A model generated the notes under the pieces. It was given only the letters and a program-made list of their open reading frames with translations. It searched no databases and had not been told where the DNA came from. Shown in pieces: positions 1 to 6,359 of a DNA stretch of 10,317 bases. The stretch spans positions 1-10,317 of the forward strand of contig CAIQOY010000053.1 in assembly GCA_903873565.1 (NCBI GenBank). The letters run 5' to 3'. The position numbers and the translations under genes are program-made. The stretch is from an uncultured Actinomycetes bacterium (GTDB taxonomy: Bacteria > Actinomycetota > Thermoleophilia > Gaiellales > F1-60-MAGs149). Every line of letters begins with the position of its first letter. Within the stretch, counting starts at the first letter, position 1.

Positions 1-133
1 CCTGCGGGTGACCGCCCGCTGCCTGCGGGCGGGGCGCACCCTCGCGGTCTGCGACGTGACGGTCGCGCCCTGGGACGATCCGTCCCGCACGACCTCCGTC
101 GGGCGCATCCAGTTCATCCGCACCGGCGACTGA
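1..133 (+). CDS. C-terminal fragment, probable hotdog-fold (PaaI-like) thioesterase
   Basis: Only the last 43 codons are in the window; reading starts at base 2 and the stop TGA is at 131-133. The fragment opens with a run of the type VTARCLRAGRTLAVCDVTV and ends GRIQFIRTGD. This resembles the final two beta strands of PaaI-type acyl-CoA thioesterases, which typically carry an 'a.vvr.GRrlavveveV' strand, then a turn, then a 'G.atf.' strand. The catalytic N-terminal part lies outside the window, so substrate and even enzyme class cannot be confirmed. The gene ends 34 bp before folD, with a promoter-like element in between, so it probably belongs to a different transcript. Another small hotdog protein would look the same. 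Confidence 0.5.
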   Translation, partial: LRVTARCLRAGRTLAVCDVTVAPWDDPSRTTSVGRIQFIRTGD

Positions 134-155
134 GCCGACCGGGCCCGGCGGGCGG

Positions 156-161
156 TACATT
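156..161 (+). promoter_or_regulatory. -10 element (TACATT) for leaderless folD transcript
   Basis: TACATT fits the actinobacterial TANNNT -10 consensus and lies in one of the few intergenic gaps. Six bases (GCCCGC) separate it from the folD ATG. Transcription usually begins about seven bases after the last T, so the mRNA would start at or next to the A of the start codon. No Shine-Dalgarno sequence precedes the ATG, which agrees with a leaderless message. No -35 hexamer is recognisable. A closely related element precedes ilvE and the PBP gene. Confidence 0.55.
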
Positions 162-167
162 GCCCGC

Positions 168-1019
168 ATGGACAATCTGATCGATGGCAAGGCGGTCGCG
201 GCCACGGTCCGCGGCGAGGTGGCGGAGCGCACCAAGCGGCTCCACGACGAGACCGGCATCCGCGCCGGGCTCGCGGTGATCATCGTCGGCGAGGACCCCG
301 CCTCGCAGGTCTACGTGGCCAACAAGCACCGCGCGTGCGAGGAGGCCGGGATGCACTCGCTGCAGGTCGAGATGCCCGCCGAGACCACGCAGGCCGAGCT
401 CGAGGCCAAGATCGACGAGGTCGCGTCCGACCCCGCGATCCACGGGATGATCGTGCAGATGCCGCTGCCCGACCACCTCGACACGGACGCCGCGCTCAAC
501 CGGATCCCGTTCGAGAAGGACGCCGACGGCCTCACCGCCGACGCCATGGGCCGCCTGATGACGCTGCAGCCGGGGCCGCTGCCCTGCACGCCCGCCGGCG
601 TGATGGAGCTCCTGAAGGCCTACGACGTCGAGACGCGCGGCGCCCACGCCGTGGTCGTCGGGCGCTCGGAGATCGTCGGCAAGCCGCAGGCCCACCTCCT
701 GCTCAAGGAGGACTGCACGGTCACGATCTGCCACTCCCGGACCCGGGACCTCGAGGGCATCTGCCGCCAGGCCGACATCCTCGTGGCCGCCGTCGGGCGC
801 CCGCGCATGCTGGGCGCGGAGCACGTCAAGGACGGCGCGGTCGTGATCGACGTCGGCATCAACCGCCTCGAGGACGGCCTCTGCGGCGACGTCGACTTCG
901 ACGCCGTGCAGCCGAAGGCCCGGCTGATCACGCCCGTCCCCGGCGGCGTCGGGCCGATGACGATCGCGATGCTCCTGAAGAACACGGTCGAGGCGGCCGA
1001 GCGCAGCGCGGGGCGCTGA
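168..1019 (+). CDS. folD: Bifunctional methylenetetrahydrofolate dehydrogenase / methenyltetrahydrofolate cyclohydrolase FolD
   Basis: Cytoplasmic enzyme that oxidises 5,10-methylene-THF to methenyl-THF with NADP+ and then hydrolyses it to 10-formyl-THF, for purine and formyl-Met synthesis. At 283 residues it has the usual FolD length. Family signatures appear in order: YVANKHRACEEAGM with the catalytic lysine K53; QMPLPDHLD around residue 97; the folate-site stretch EKDADGL; the NADP-binding GRSEIVGKPQAHLLL around residues 165-179; TVTICHSRT; ADILVAAVGRP; DGAVVIDVGINR; and the C-terminal TPVPGGVGPMTIAMLLKNT. The usual GRSNIVGKP has Glu in place of Asn, a tolerated position. The ATG is chosen because it sits six bases after a -10 element, which implies leaderless translation. 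It is the first gene of a folD-gatCAB operon, with gatC seven bases downstream. Confidence 0.96.
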   Translation: MDNLIDGKAVAATVRGEVAERTKRLHDETGIRAGLAVIIVGEDPASQVYVANKHRACEEAGMHSLQVEMPAETTQAELEAKIDEVASDPAIHGMIVQMPLPDHLDTDAALNRIPFEKDADGLTADAMGRLMTLQPGPLPCTPAGVMELLKAYDVETRGAHAVVVGRSEIVGKPQAHLLLKEDCTVTICHSRTRDLEGICRQADILVAAVGRPRMLGAEHVKDGAVVIDVGINRLEDGLCGDVDFDAVQPKARLITPVPGGVGPMTIAMLLKNTVEAAERSAGR

Positions 1020-1026
1020 GGCGCAC

Positions 1027-1323
1027 GTGGCGGACGTCGAGCTGACCCCGGACGAGGTGCGCCACGTCGCCGCGCTCGCGCGGCTCGGCCTCGCCGACGA
1101 GGAGGTCGAGCGGCTCGGCCGCGAGCTGACCTCGATCCTCGGCCACGTCAACACGATCGCGCAGCTGCCGATCGCCGACGTGCCGCCGACGAAGCACGCG
1201 AACCCGCACGGCGATGCCCTGCGCCCCGATGCCGCGCGCCCGGGCGCGCCCCGCGAGGAGGCGCTCGCGAACGCGCCCGACCCGACGCCCGAGGGCTTCC
1301 GCGTCCCGCCGATCGGAGCGTAG
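1027..1323 (+). CDS. gatC: Asp-tRNA(Asn)/Glu-tRNA(Gln) amidotransferase subunit C
   Basis: GatC is the small subunit that wraps around GatA and GatB and stabilises the amidotransferase. The 98-residue product has the family profile: N-terminal LTPDEVRHVAALARLGLADEE, then a helical segment ending LGHVNTIAQLPIADVPPT, and a C-terminal DALRPD motif followed by an extended tail ending FRVPPIGA, the usual GatC ending 'f.vP.v'. Translation starts at GTG 1027, seven bases after the folD stop, with a weak GAGG (1018-1021) as a possible ribosome site overlapping the folD stop. gatA begins three bases after its stop. Its position immediately upstream of gatA and gatB leaves little doubt about identity. 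Confidence 0.95.
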   Translation: MADVELTPDEVRHVAALARLGLADEEVERLGRELTSILGHVNTIAQLPIADVPPTKHANPHGDALRPDAARPGAPREEALANAPDPTPEGFRVPPIGA

Positions 1324-1326
1324 GCC

Positions 1327-2781
1327 GTGGCGATCGACGTCATCGGGCTGACCGCCGAGCGCGCCGCGGCGCTCCTGCGCGGGCGCGAGTGCACCTCCGA
1401 GGAGCTCGCGCAGGCGTACCTGGACCGCATCGCGGCCGTCGACGGCGAGCTCCACTCCTACCTGCACGTCGACCCCGAGCGCACGCTGGCCGCCGCCCGC
1501 GAGCAGGACGCGTCCGGCGGCGACGGCCTGGCGGGCGTCCCGATCGCCTACAAGGACCTCCTGTCCACGCGCGGCGTGCCGACCACGGCGGGCTCGCGCA
1601 TCCTCGAGGGCTTCGTGCCGATCGAGAGCGCCGATGTCGTGCGCTGGGGCGACGAGGCGGGGCTGGTGAGCCTCGGCAAGACCAACCTGGACGAGTTCGC
1701 GATGGGCTCGTCGACCGAGCACTCGGCCTACGGCCCGACCCGCAACCCGTGGGACGTCGCGCGCGTCCCCGGCGGCTCGTCGGGCGGCTCGGCCGCCGTG
1801 GTCGCGTCCGGCTGCGCGCCATGGGCGCTCGGCACCGACACCGGCGGCTCGATCCGCCAGCCGGCCGCCTTCTGCGGCCTCGTCGGGCTGATGCCGACCT
1901 ACGGCTCGGTCTCGCGCTTCGGCGTGGTCGCCTTCGCCTGCTCGCTCGAGCAGGTCGGGCCGATGACCCTGACCGTGCGCGACGCCGCGCTGCTCCAGCA
2001 GGTGATCGCGCGCGACTCCGACCGCGACGCCACCTGCACGGGCCCGCGCGAGCCGATCGCGCTGCCCGAGGCCGGGCGGCTCGACGGGATCACCTTCGGC
2101 GTCCCGCGGGCCGAGCTCGAGGCCGGGGTGGAGGAGGGGGTGCGGGCGCGCTTCGACGAGTCGCTGGCGATCGCCGAGTCGCTCGGCGCCCGCCTCGTCG
2201 ACGTCGAGCTGCCGTACGCCCGCCACGGCCTCGCCGCCTACTACGTGATCGCGCCCGCCGAGGCCTCCGCGAACCTGTCGCGCTTCGACGGCGTCCGCTA
2301 CGGCCTGCGGGTCGACGCGCCCGACGTGCGCGCGATGTACGAGGCCACCCGCGACGCGGGCTTCGGGGCCGAGGTCAAGCGCCGCATCATGATCGGCACC
2401 TACGCCCTGTCGGCCGGCTACCACGACGCCTACTACGTGCAGGCCCAGCGCGTTCGCACCCTGATCCGCCGCGACTTCGACGCCGCCTTCGGCCAGGTGG
2501 ATGCGATCCTCCTGCCGACCGCGCCCACGACGGCCTTCCCGATCGGCGCGCGGCTCGACGACCCGCTCGCGATGTACGCGAACGACATCTTCACGCTGCC
2601 GGTCAACCTCGCGGGCATCCCGGCGCTGTCGGTTCCGAACGGGCTCTCGGAGGGGCTGCCCACGGGCCTGCAGATCATCGGGCCGGCGCACTCCGAGAAC
2701 CTGCTCCTGCGCCTCGGCGCCGCCTTCGAGGCGGAGCACGCCTTCGACCCCGTCCCCCCGGCGATGCGGAGCGCGTCGTGA
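1327..2781 (+). CDS. gatA: Asp-tRNA(Asn)/Glu-tRNA(Gln) amidotransferase subunit A
   Basis: GatA is the amidase subunit: it releases ammonia from glutamine (or asparagine) and passes it through a tunnel to GatB. At 484 residues it is full length. The amidase-signature Ser-cisSer-Lys triad is intact: K76 in VPIAYKDLL, S151 in VPGGSSGGSAA and S175 in GTDTGGSIRQPAA, with the same spacing (75 and 24 residues) as in characterised GatA. The motif LGKTNLDEFAMGSSTE and C-terminal NLAGIPALSVPNG and LPTGLQIIGP are typical. The start is GTG 1327, with GGAG at 1315-1318 inside the end of gatC as ribosome site. The stop overlaps the gatB start in a GTGA arrangement, indicating translational coupling. Confidence 0.97.
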   Translation: MAIDVIGLTAERAAALLRGRECTSEELAQAYLDRIAAVDGELHSYLHVDPERTLAAAREQDASGGDGLAGVPIAYKDLLSTRGVPTTAGSRILEGFVPIESADVVRWGDEAGLVSLGKTNLDEFAMGSSTEHSAYGPTRNPWDVARVPGGSSGGSAAVVASGCAPWALGTDTGGSIRQPAAFCGLVGLMPTYGSVSRFGVVAFACSLEQVGPMTLTVRDAALLQQVIARDSDRDATCTGPREPIALPEAGRLDGITFGVPRAELEAGVEEGVRARFDESLAIAESLGARLVDVELPYARHGLAAYYVIAPAEASANLSRFDGVRYGLRVDAPDVRAMYEATRDAGFGAEVKRRIMIGTYALSAGYHDAYYVQAQRVRTLIRRDFDAAFGQVDAILLPTAPTTAFPIGARLDDPLAMYANDIFTLPVNLAGIPALSVPNGLSEGLPTGLQIIGPAHSENLLLRLGAAFEAEHAFDPVPPAMRSAS

Positions 2782-4247
2782 GCGGCGGCTGGCAGCGGGA
2801 CGGCTACGAGGCCGTGATCGGCCTCGAGATCCACGTTCAGCTCGACACCGCCTCGAAGATGTTCTGCGCCTGCCCGAACCGCTTCGGCGACGAGCCCAAC
2901 ACCAACGTCTGCATGGTCTGCCTGGCGCACCCGGGCGCCCTGCCCGTCGCCAACGCGGAGGCCGTGCGCCAGTCGGCCCGCGTCGGCCTCGCCCTCGGCT
3001 GCCGGATCCCCGCGGCCAGCGAGTTCAGTCGCAAGCAGTACTTCTACCCCGACAGCCCGAAGGCGTACCAGATCAGCCAGTACGACCAGCCCCTCTGCGC
3101 CGAGGGCTCGTTCCACGTGCCCGGCGAGGGCGCCTTCACGGTGCGGATCACGCGCGCGCACCTCGAGGAGGACGCGGCGAAGATGATCCACGCGGGCGGC
3201 GACGCGGGGCGCATCCAGGGCTCGGCGGGCAGCGTCGTCGACTTCAACCGCGCCGGGACCCCGCTGCTCGAGATCGTGACCGAGCCGGACCTGCGCTCGC
3301 CCGAGCAGGCGCGCCGCTTCCTGACGCTCCTGCGCGCCACGGTGGTCGCGATCGGGGCGTCCGACTGCGACATGGAGAAGGGCTCGCTGCGGGCCGACGC
3401 CAACGTCTCGATCCGGCCGATCGGGTCGGCGGGGTACGGCACCAAGACCGAGCTCAAGAACATGAACTCCGTCCGCTTCCTCGCGCGCGGCATCGAGGCG
3501 GAGCTCGAGCGCCAGCTCGGCCTCGTCCTCGCCGGCGAGGAGGTGCGCCAGGAGACGCTCCACTTCGATCCGGCCACGGGCGGGCTGACCAGCCTGCGCT
3601 CGAAGGAGGAGGCGCACGACTACCGCTACTTCCCCGAGCCCGACCTCCTGCCCGTCACGCAGGACCCCGACGACCTCGCGGCGCTCGCCGGGCAGCTGCC
3701 CGAGCTCCCCGTCGCCCGCTTCGCGCGGCTGACCGGGGCGGGGCTGCCGGAGGCCACCGCGCTGCTCCTGGCCACCGAGGTCGAGCTCGCCGCCTACTAC
3801 GACGAGCTCGCCGGGCGGGTGGGCGACGCCAAGGTGGCCGCCAACTGGGTGATGGGCGAGCTGCAGGCGCACCTCAACGCCGCCGGGATCGCGGCCGACG
3901 CCAGCCCGGTCACGCCGGCGCGCCTCGCGGGCCTCGTCGGCCTGGTGGTCGACGGCACGATCAACCAGACCTCCGCCAAGGAGGTCTTCCAGGCCCTCGT
4001 CGAGGACCCCGCGGCCGACGCCGCCGGCGTGGTCGAGGCGCGCGGGCTCGCGCAGGTCGGCGACGCGGACGAGCTCGGGGCGATCGTGGACGGGGTGCTC
4101 GCCGACCATCCCGAGGAGGTCGCGGCGTTCAAGGGCGGGCGCGAGCAGGTCATCGGCTTCCTCGTCGGCCAGTGCATGAAGGCCTCCGGCGGTCGCGCCG
4201 ACGCCAAGGCCCTGCAGGCGCTCCTGCGCGAGCGCCTGTCCGCCTAG
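2778..4247 (+). CDS. gatB: Asp-tRNA(Asn)/Glu-tRNA(Gln) amidotransferase subunit B
   Basis: GatB binds the misacylated tRNA, phosphorylates the Glu (or Asp) side chain with ATP and amidates it with ammonia from GatA. The product is 489 residues, the usual length. Near the N terminus, GLEIHVQLDT is followed by the zinc-site cysteines C30, C32, C45 and C48 (FCAC and CMVC). The cradle domain shows ARAHLEEDAAK, VDFNRAGTPLLEIVTEPD, ADANVSIRP and GTKTELKNMNS, then KEEAHDYRYFPEPDLLP. The C-terminal part (about residues 340-489) is the helical plus YqeY-like tRNA-binding tail with INQTSAKEVF and GQCMKASGGRADAK. The GTG start at 2778 overlaps the gatA TGA by four bases and has GGAG at 2768-2771. A reading frame open far upstream of this GTG is out of frame with gatA and is only GC-driven. 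Confidence 0.97.
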   Translation: MSGGWQRDGYEAVIGLEIHVQLDTASKMFCACPNRFGDEPNTNVCMVCLAHPGALPVANAEAVRQSARVGLALGCRIPAASEFSRKQYFYPDSPKAYQISQYDQPLCAEGSFHVPGEGAFTVRITRAHLEEDAAKMIHAGGDAGRIQGSAGSVVDFNRAGTPLLEIVTEPDLRSPEQARRFLTLLRATVVAIGASDCDMEKGSLRADANVSIRPIGSAGYGTKTELKNMNSVRFLARGIEAELERQLGLVLAGEEVRQETLHFDPATGGLTSLRSKEEAHDYRYFPEPDLLPVTQDPDDLAALAGQLPELPVARFARLTGAGLPEATALLLATEVELAAYYDELAGRVGDAKVAANWVMGELQAHLNAAGIAADASPVTPARLAGLVGLVVDGTINQTSAKEVFQALVEDPAADAAGVVEARGLAQVGDADELGAIVDGVLADHPEEVAAFKGGREQVIGFLVGQCMKASGGRADAKALQALLRERLSA

Positions 4248-4265
4248 GGGCGGCGCGGGCCGCCC
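4248..4265 (+). terminator. GC hairpin immediately after gatB, possible terminator
   Basis: Directly after the gatB TAG, GGGCGGC (4248-4254) and GCCGCCC (4259-4265) form a perfect 7-bp inverted repeat around a 4-base loop (GCGG). No T tract follows; the next bases are GGCCCGGG and then the -10 element of the next gene. It could act as a U-less hairpin terminator or attenuate read-through between the gatCAB and ilvE units. GC-rich inverted repeats of this size also arise by chance in DNA this rich in GC, so function is uncertain. Confidence 0.35.
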
Positions 4266-4273
4266 GGCCCGGG

Positions 4274-4279
4274 TACCAT
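4274..4279 (+). promoter_or_regulatory. -10 element (TACCAT) upstream of the ilvE unit
   Basis: TACCAT, inside GGTACCATT, matches TANNNT and repeats the sequence seen upstream of the PBP gene on the other strand. Predicted transcription start is near 4286, leaving a short leader of about 20 bases. That leader contains a ribosome site, GGGAGAGG at 4295-4302, in front of the ATG at 4306. This gene therefore appears leadered, unlike folD. No -35 hexamer is visible; the expected position lies in the GC hairpin following gatB. Confidence 0.5.
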
Positions 4280-4305
4280 TCCCCCCTCACACGCGGGAGA
4301 GGCGC

Positions 4306-5211
4306 ATGCAGTCCGACAAGATCTGGTTCGACGGGGAGCTCATCGACTACGAGGACATGAAGGTCCACGTCCTCACGCACGCGCTGCACTACGGCTCCGG
4401 CGTCTTCGAGGGCATCCGCGCCTACGACACCCCGAAGGGCCCCGGCGTCTTCCACCTCTCGGACCACATCGCCCGCCTGCGCCGCTCCGCCGAGCAGTAC
4501 TACATGGGCATCCCCTACGGCGACGAGCACCTCGCCGCGGCTGTCCACGAGACGATCGCGGCCAACAATCTGCCCGCCTGCTACATCCGCCCGCTGGTCT
4601 TCCGCGGCGCCGGCGAGATGGGCGTCAACCCGCTCAACTGCCCTGTGCACACGATGATCGCGGTCTGGTCGTGGGGCGCCTACCTGGGCGACGAGGCGAT
4701 CAAGAACGGCATCCGCTGCATGATCTCCTCGTGGCGCCGGATCGGCCCCAACATGATCCCGGCCACCGCCAAGGCCTCGGGCCAGTACCTCAACTCGCAG
4801 CTGGCCAAGATGGAGGCGATCAAGCACGGCTACCAGGAGGCGATCCTGCTCAACGAGCAGGGCATGGTCGCCGACGGCTCCGGCGAGAACGTCTTCGCGG
4901 TCAAGGACGGCAGGCTCTACACGCCGCCGATCAGCGCCTCGTGCCTGCCCGGCATCACACGCCACGCGGTGATGGAGATGGCCGCCACGATCGGCATCGA
5001 GACGGTCGAGCGCGACCTCACGCGCGCCGAGCTCTACTTCGCCGACGAGGTGTTCCTGACGGGCACGGCCGCCGAGGTCACCCCGGTCGCCTCGCTCGAC
5101 GACCACCACATCGGCAAGGGCCCGATCACGGAGCGGATCCAGGAGATCTTCTTCGGGGTGGTCCACGGCGAGCACGAGCTCTCCGCGACGTACCTCGAGT
5201 ACCCCGCCTGA
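4306..5211 (+). CDS. ilvE: Branched-chain amino acid aminotransferase (class IV PLP enzyme)
   Basis: Transfers the amino group of glutamate to the 2-oxo acids of valine, leucine and isoleucine, the last step of their synthesis. At 301 residues it closely follows the E. coli IlvE pattern: VLTHALHYGSGVFEGIRAYD near the N terminus; R57 in HIARLRRSAEQYY, expected to hold the PLP phosphate; R95 in YIRPLVFR; WGAYLG; the Schiff-base lysine K156 in IPATAKASGQYLNS; E194 in ADGSGENVF; LPGITRHAVMEMA; and GTAAEVTPV with IGKGPIT near the end. The ATG is supported by GGAGAGG a few bases upstream and a -10 element. A DegT-family aminotransferase gene starts one base after its stop. D-amino-acid transaminase and aminodeoxychorismate lyase belong to the same fold, but the signatures above favour IlvE. 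Confidence 0.93.
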   Translation: MQSDKIWFDGELIDYEDMKVHVLTHALHYGSGVFEGIRAYDTPKGPGVFHLSDHIARLRRSAEQYYMGIPYGDEHLAAAVHETIAANNLPACYIRPLVFRGAGEMGVNPLNCPVHTMIAVWSWGAYLGDEAIKNGIRCMISSWRRIGPNMIPATAKASGQYLNSQLAKMEAIKHGYQEAILLNEQGMVADGSGENVFAVKDGRLYTPPISASCLPGITRHAVMEMAATIGIETVERDLTRAELYFADEVFLTGTAAEVTPVASLDDHHIGKGPITERIQEIFFGVVHGEHELSATYLEYPA

Positions 5212-5212
5212 C

Positions 5213-6343
5213 GTGAGCGGCTCGCCCGAGCCGATCCCGATCGCGCGCCCGGACATCGGGCCGCGTGAGGAGGAGCTGGTCCTCGAGGTCCTGCGCAGCG
5301 GCAGCCTCTCGCTCGGCCCGATGGGCCCGCGCTTCGAGCGCGCCTTCGCCGACTGGGTGGGCGTGCGCCACGCGGCCGCCGTCTCGAGCGGCACGGCCGG
5401 CCTGCACCTGCTCGCGCACCTCGCGGGCGCCGGGCCGGGCGGCGAGGTGATCACCTCGCCCTTCTCGTTCGTGGCCAGCGCCAACTGCGCGCTCTACACG
5501 GGCGCCGACGTGGTCTTCGCGGACATCGACCGCGACACGTTCAACCTCGACCCGGCCGCGGTCGAGGCGGCGATCACGCCGCGCACCAAGGCGATCGTCG
5601 CGGTCCACATCTTCGGCCTGCCGTGCCGGATCGAGGAGATCCGCGCGATCGCCGACCGCCACGGCATCGCGGTGATCGAGGACGCCGCCGAGGCGCTCGG
5701 GGCGCGCCGCCAGAGGCGGATGGTCGGCACCACGGGCTCGCCCGCGGTCTTCGCCTTCTACCCCAACAAGCAGATGACGACGGGGGAAGGCGGCATCGTC
5801 ACGACCGACGACGACGCCGTGTACGAGGCGATCCTCAGCCTGCGCAACCAGGGCCGCGCCGACTCGGGGCAGTGGCTGGCCCACGACCGCCTCGGCTGGA
5901 ACTACCGCATGGACGACCTGTCGGCGGCCGTCGGGCTCGCGCAGGTCGAGCGCCTCGACGCGATTCTCGCCAGCCGGGCCGCGGTCGCGGATCGCTACGG
6001 CGCGCTCCTGGCCGGCCTCGATGGCGTCGAGCTGCCGGTCGCCGTGCCCGGCGACACGCGCTCGTGGTTCGTCTACACGGTGCTGCTCGACCCGGCGGTC
6101 GACCGCGACGCGGTGATCGGCCTGTTGGCGGCGCGGGGCGTCGCCTCCAAGCCGTACCTGCCGGCGATCCACCTGCAGCCCCTCTACCGCGACCGCGGGC
6201 ACCGGCCGGGCGAGCTGCCGGTCTGCGAGGCGGTCTCCGCGCGCTGCCTGGCCCTGCCGTTCTTCGGGTCGCTGACCGCCGGGCAGCAGGAGCGCGTCGC
6301 GGCCGAGCTGGCGGCGATCCTCGCCGATCCGCCCCTGCGGTAG
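5213..6343 (+). CDS. DegT/DnrJ/EryC1/StrS family PLP-dependent aminotransferase
   Basis: Fold-type I PLP enzyme of the sugar-aminotransferase family, 376 residues and complete. It opens with IARPDIGPREEELVLEVLRSGSLSLGP-type family start motifs. SSGTAGLHLLAHLAGAGPG binds cofactor phosphate, and EVITSPFSFVASANC and DIDRDTFNLDP follow. D157 in VIEDAAEALGA should contact the PLP ring nitrogen. K186 in FYPNKQMTTGEGG is the Schiff-base lysine. LGWNYRMDDLSAAVGLAQVERLD is the usual dimer/active-site stretch. Most relatives aminate nucleotide-linked keto sugars for polysaccharides or secondary metabolites; the substrate cannot be read from this sequence, and no sugar epimerase, dehydratase or glycosyltransferase is nearby. 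It starts at GTG 5213, one base after the ilvE stop and without a clear ribosome site, so translation probably depends on coupling to ilvE. Confidence 0.9.
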   Translation: MSGSPEPIPIARPDIGPREEELVLEVLRSGSLSLGPMGPRFERAFADWVGVRHAAAVSSGTAGLHLLAHLAGAGPGGEVITSPFSFVASANCALYTGADVVFADIDRDTFNLDPAAVEAAITPRTKAIVAVHIFGLPCRIEEIRAIADRHGIAVIEDAAEALGARRQRRMVGTTGSPAVFAFYPNKQMTTGEGGIVTTDDDAVYEAILSLRNQGRADSGQWLAHDRLGWNYRMDDLSAAVGLAQVERLDAILASRAAVADRYGALLAGLDGVELPVAVPGDTRSWFVYTVLLDPAVDRDAVIGLLAARGVASKPYLPAIHLQPLYRDRGHRPGELPVCEAVSARCLALPFFGSLTAGQQERVAAELAAILADPPLR

Positions 6344-6344
6344 A

Positions 6345-6350
6345 TAGTCT
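6345..6350 (+). promoter_or_regulatory. Possible -10 element (TAGTCT) upstream of the propeller gene
   Basis: TAGTCT lies in the 16-bp gap after the degT stop and fits TANNNT. Nine bases (GAGGGGGCG) separate it from the ATG at 6360, so a start about seven bases on would give a leader of only two or three bases. The same GAGGGGG could instead serve as a ribosome site on a message reading through from ilvE-degT. The two options are not distinguishable from sequence. This is the weakest of the promoter calls. Confidence 0.3.
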
Positions 6351-6359
6351 GAGGGGGCG

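Noticed and set aside
139..148. CCGGGCCCGG palindrome upstream of folD considered as a terminator for the preceding gene
   Set aside because: A perfect palindrome with no loop and no T tract; expected often by chance at this GC content.
928..2739. Long minus-strand open frame (603 codons) antisense to gatC/gatA
   Set aside because: Its composition is the Arg/Gly/Ala/Asp/Val-rich type produced by reading GC-rich codons in a wrong frame. It has no domain pattern and lies wholly over well-supported genes.
1389..2777. Upstream extension of the gatB frame by 463 codons
   Set aside because: The added part overlaps gatA in another frame and is low-complexity Arg/Pro/Ala-rich. Recognisable GatB sequence starts at the GTG at 2778.
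2433..4109. Minus-strand open frame of 558 codons over gatA/gatB
   Set aside because: GC-driven shadow with repetitive Gly/Val/Arg/Asp composition and no motifs; both plus-strand genes there are certain.
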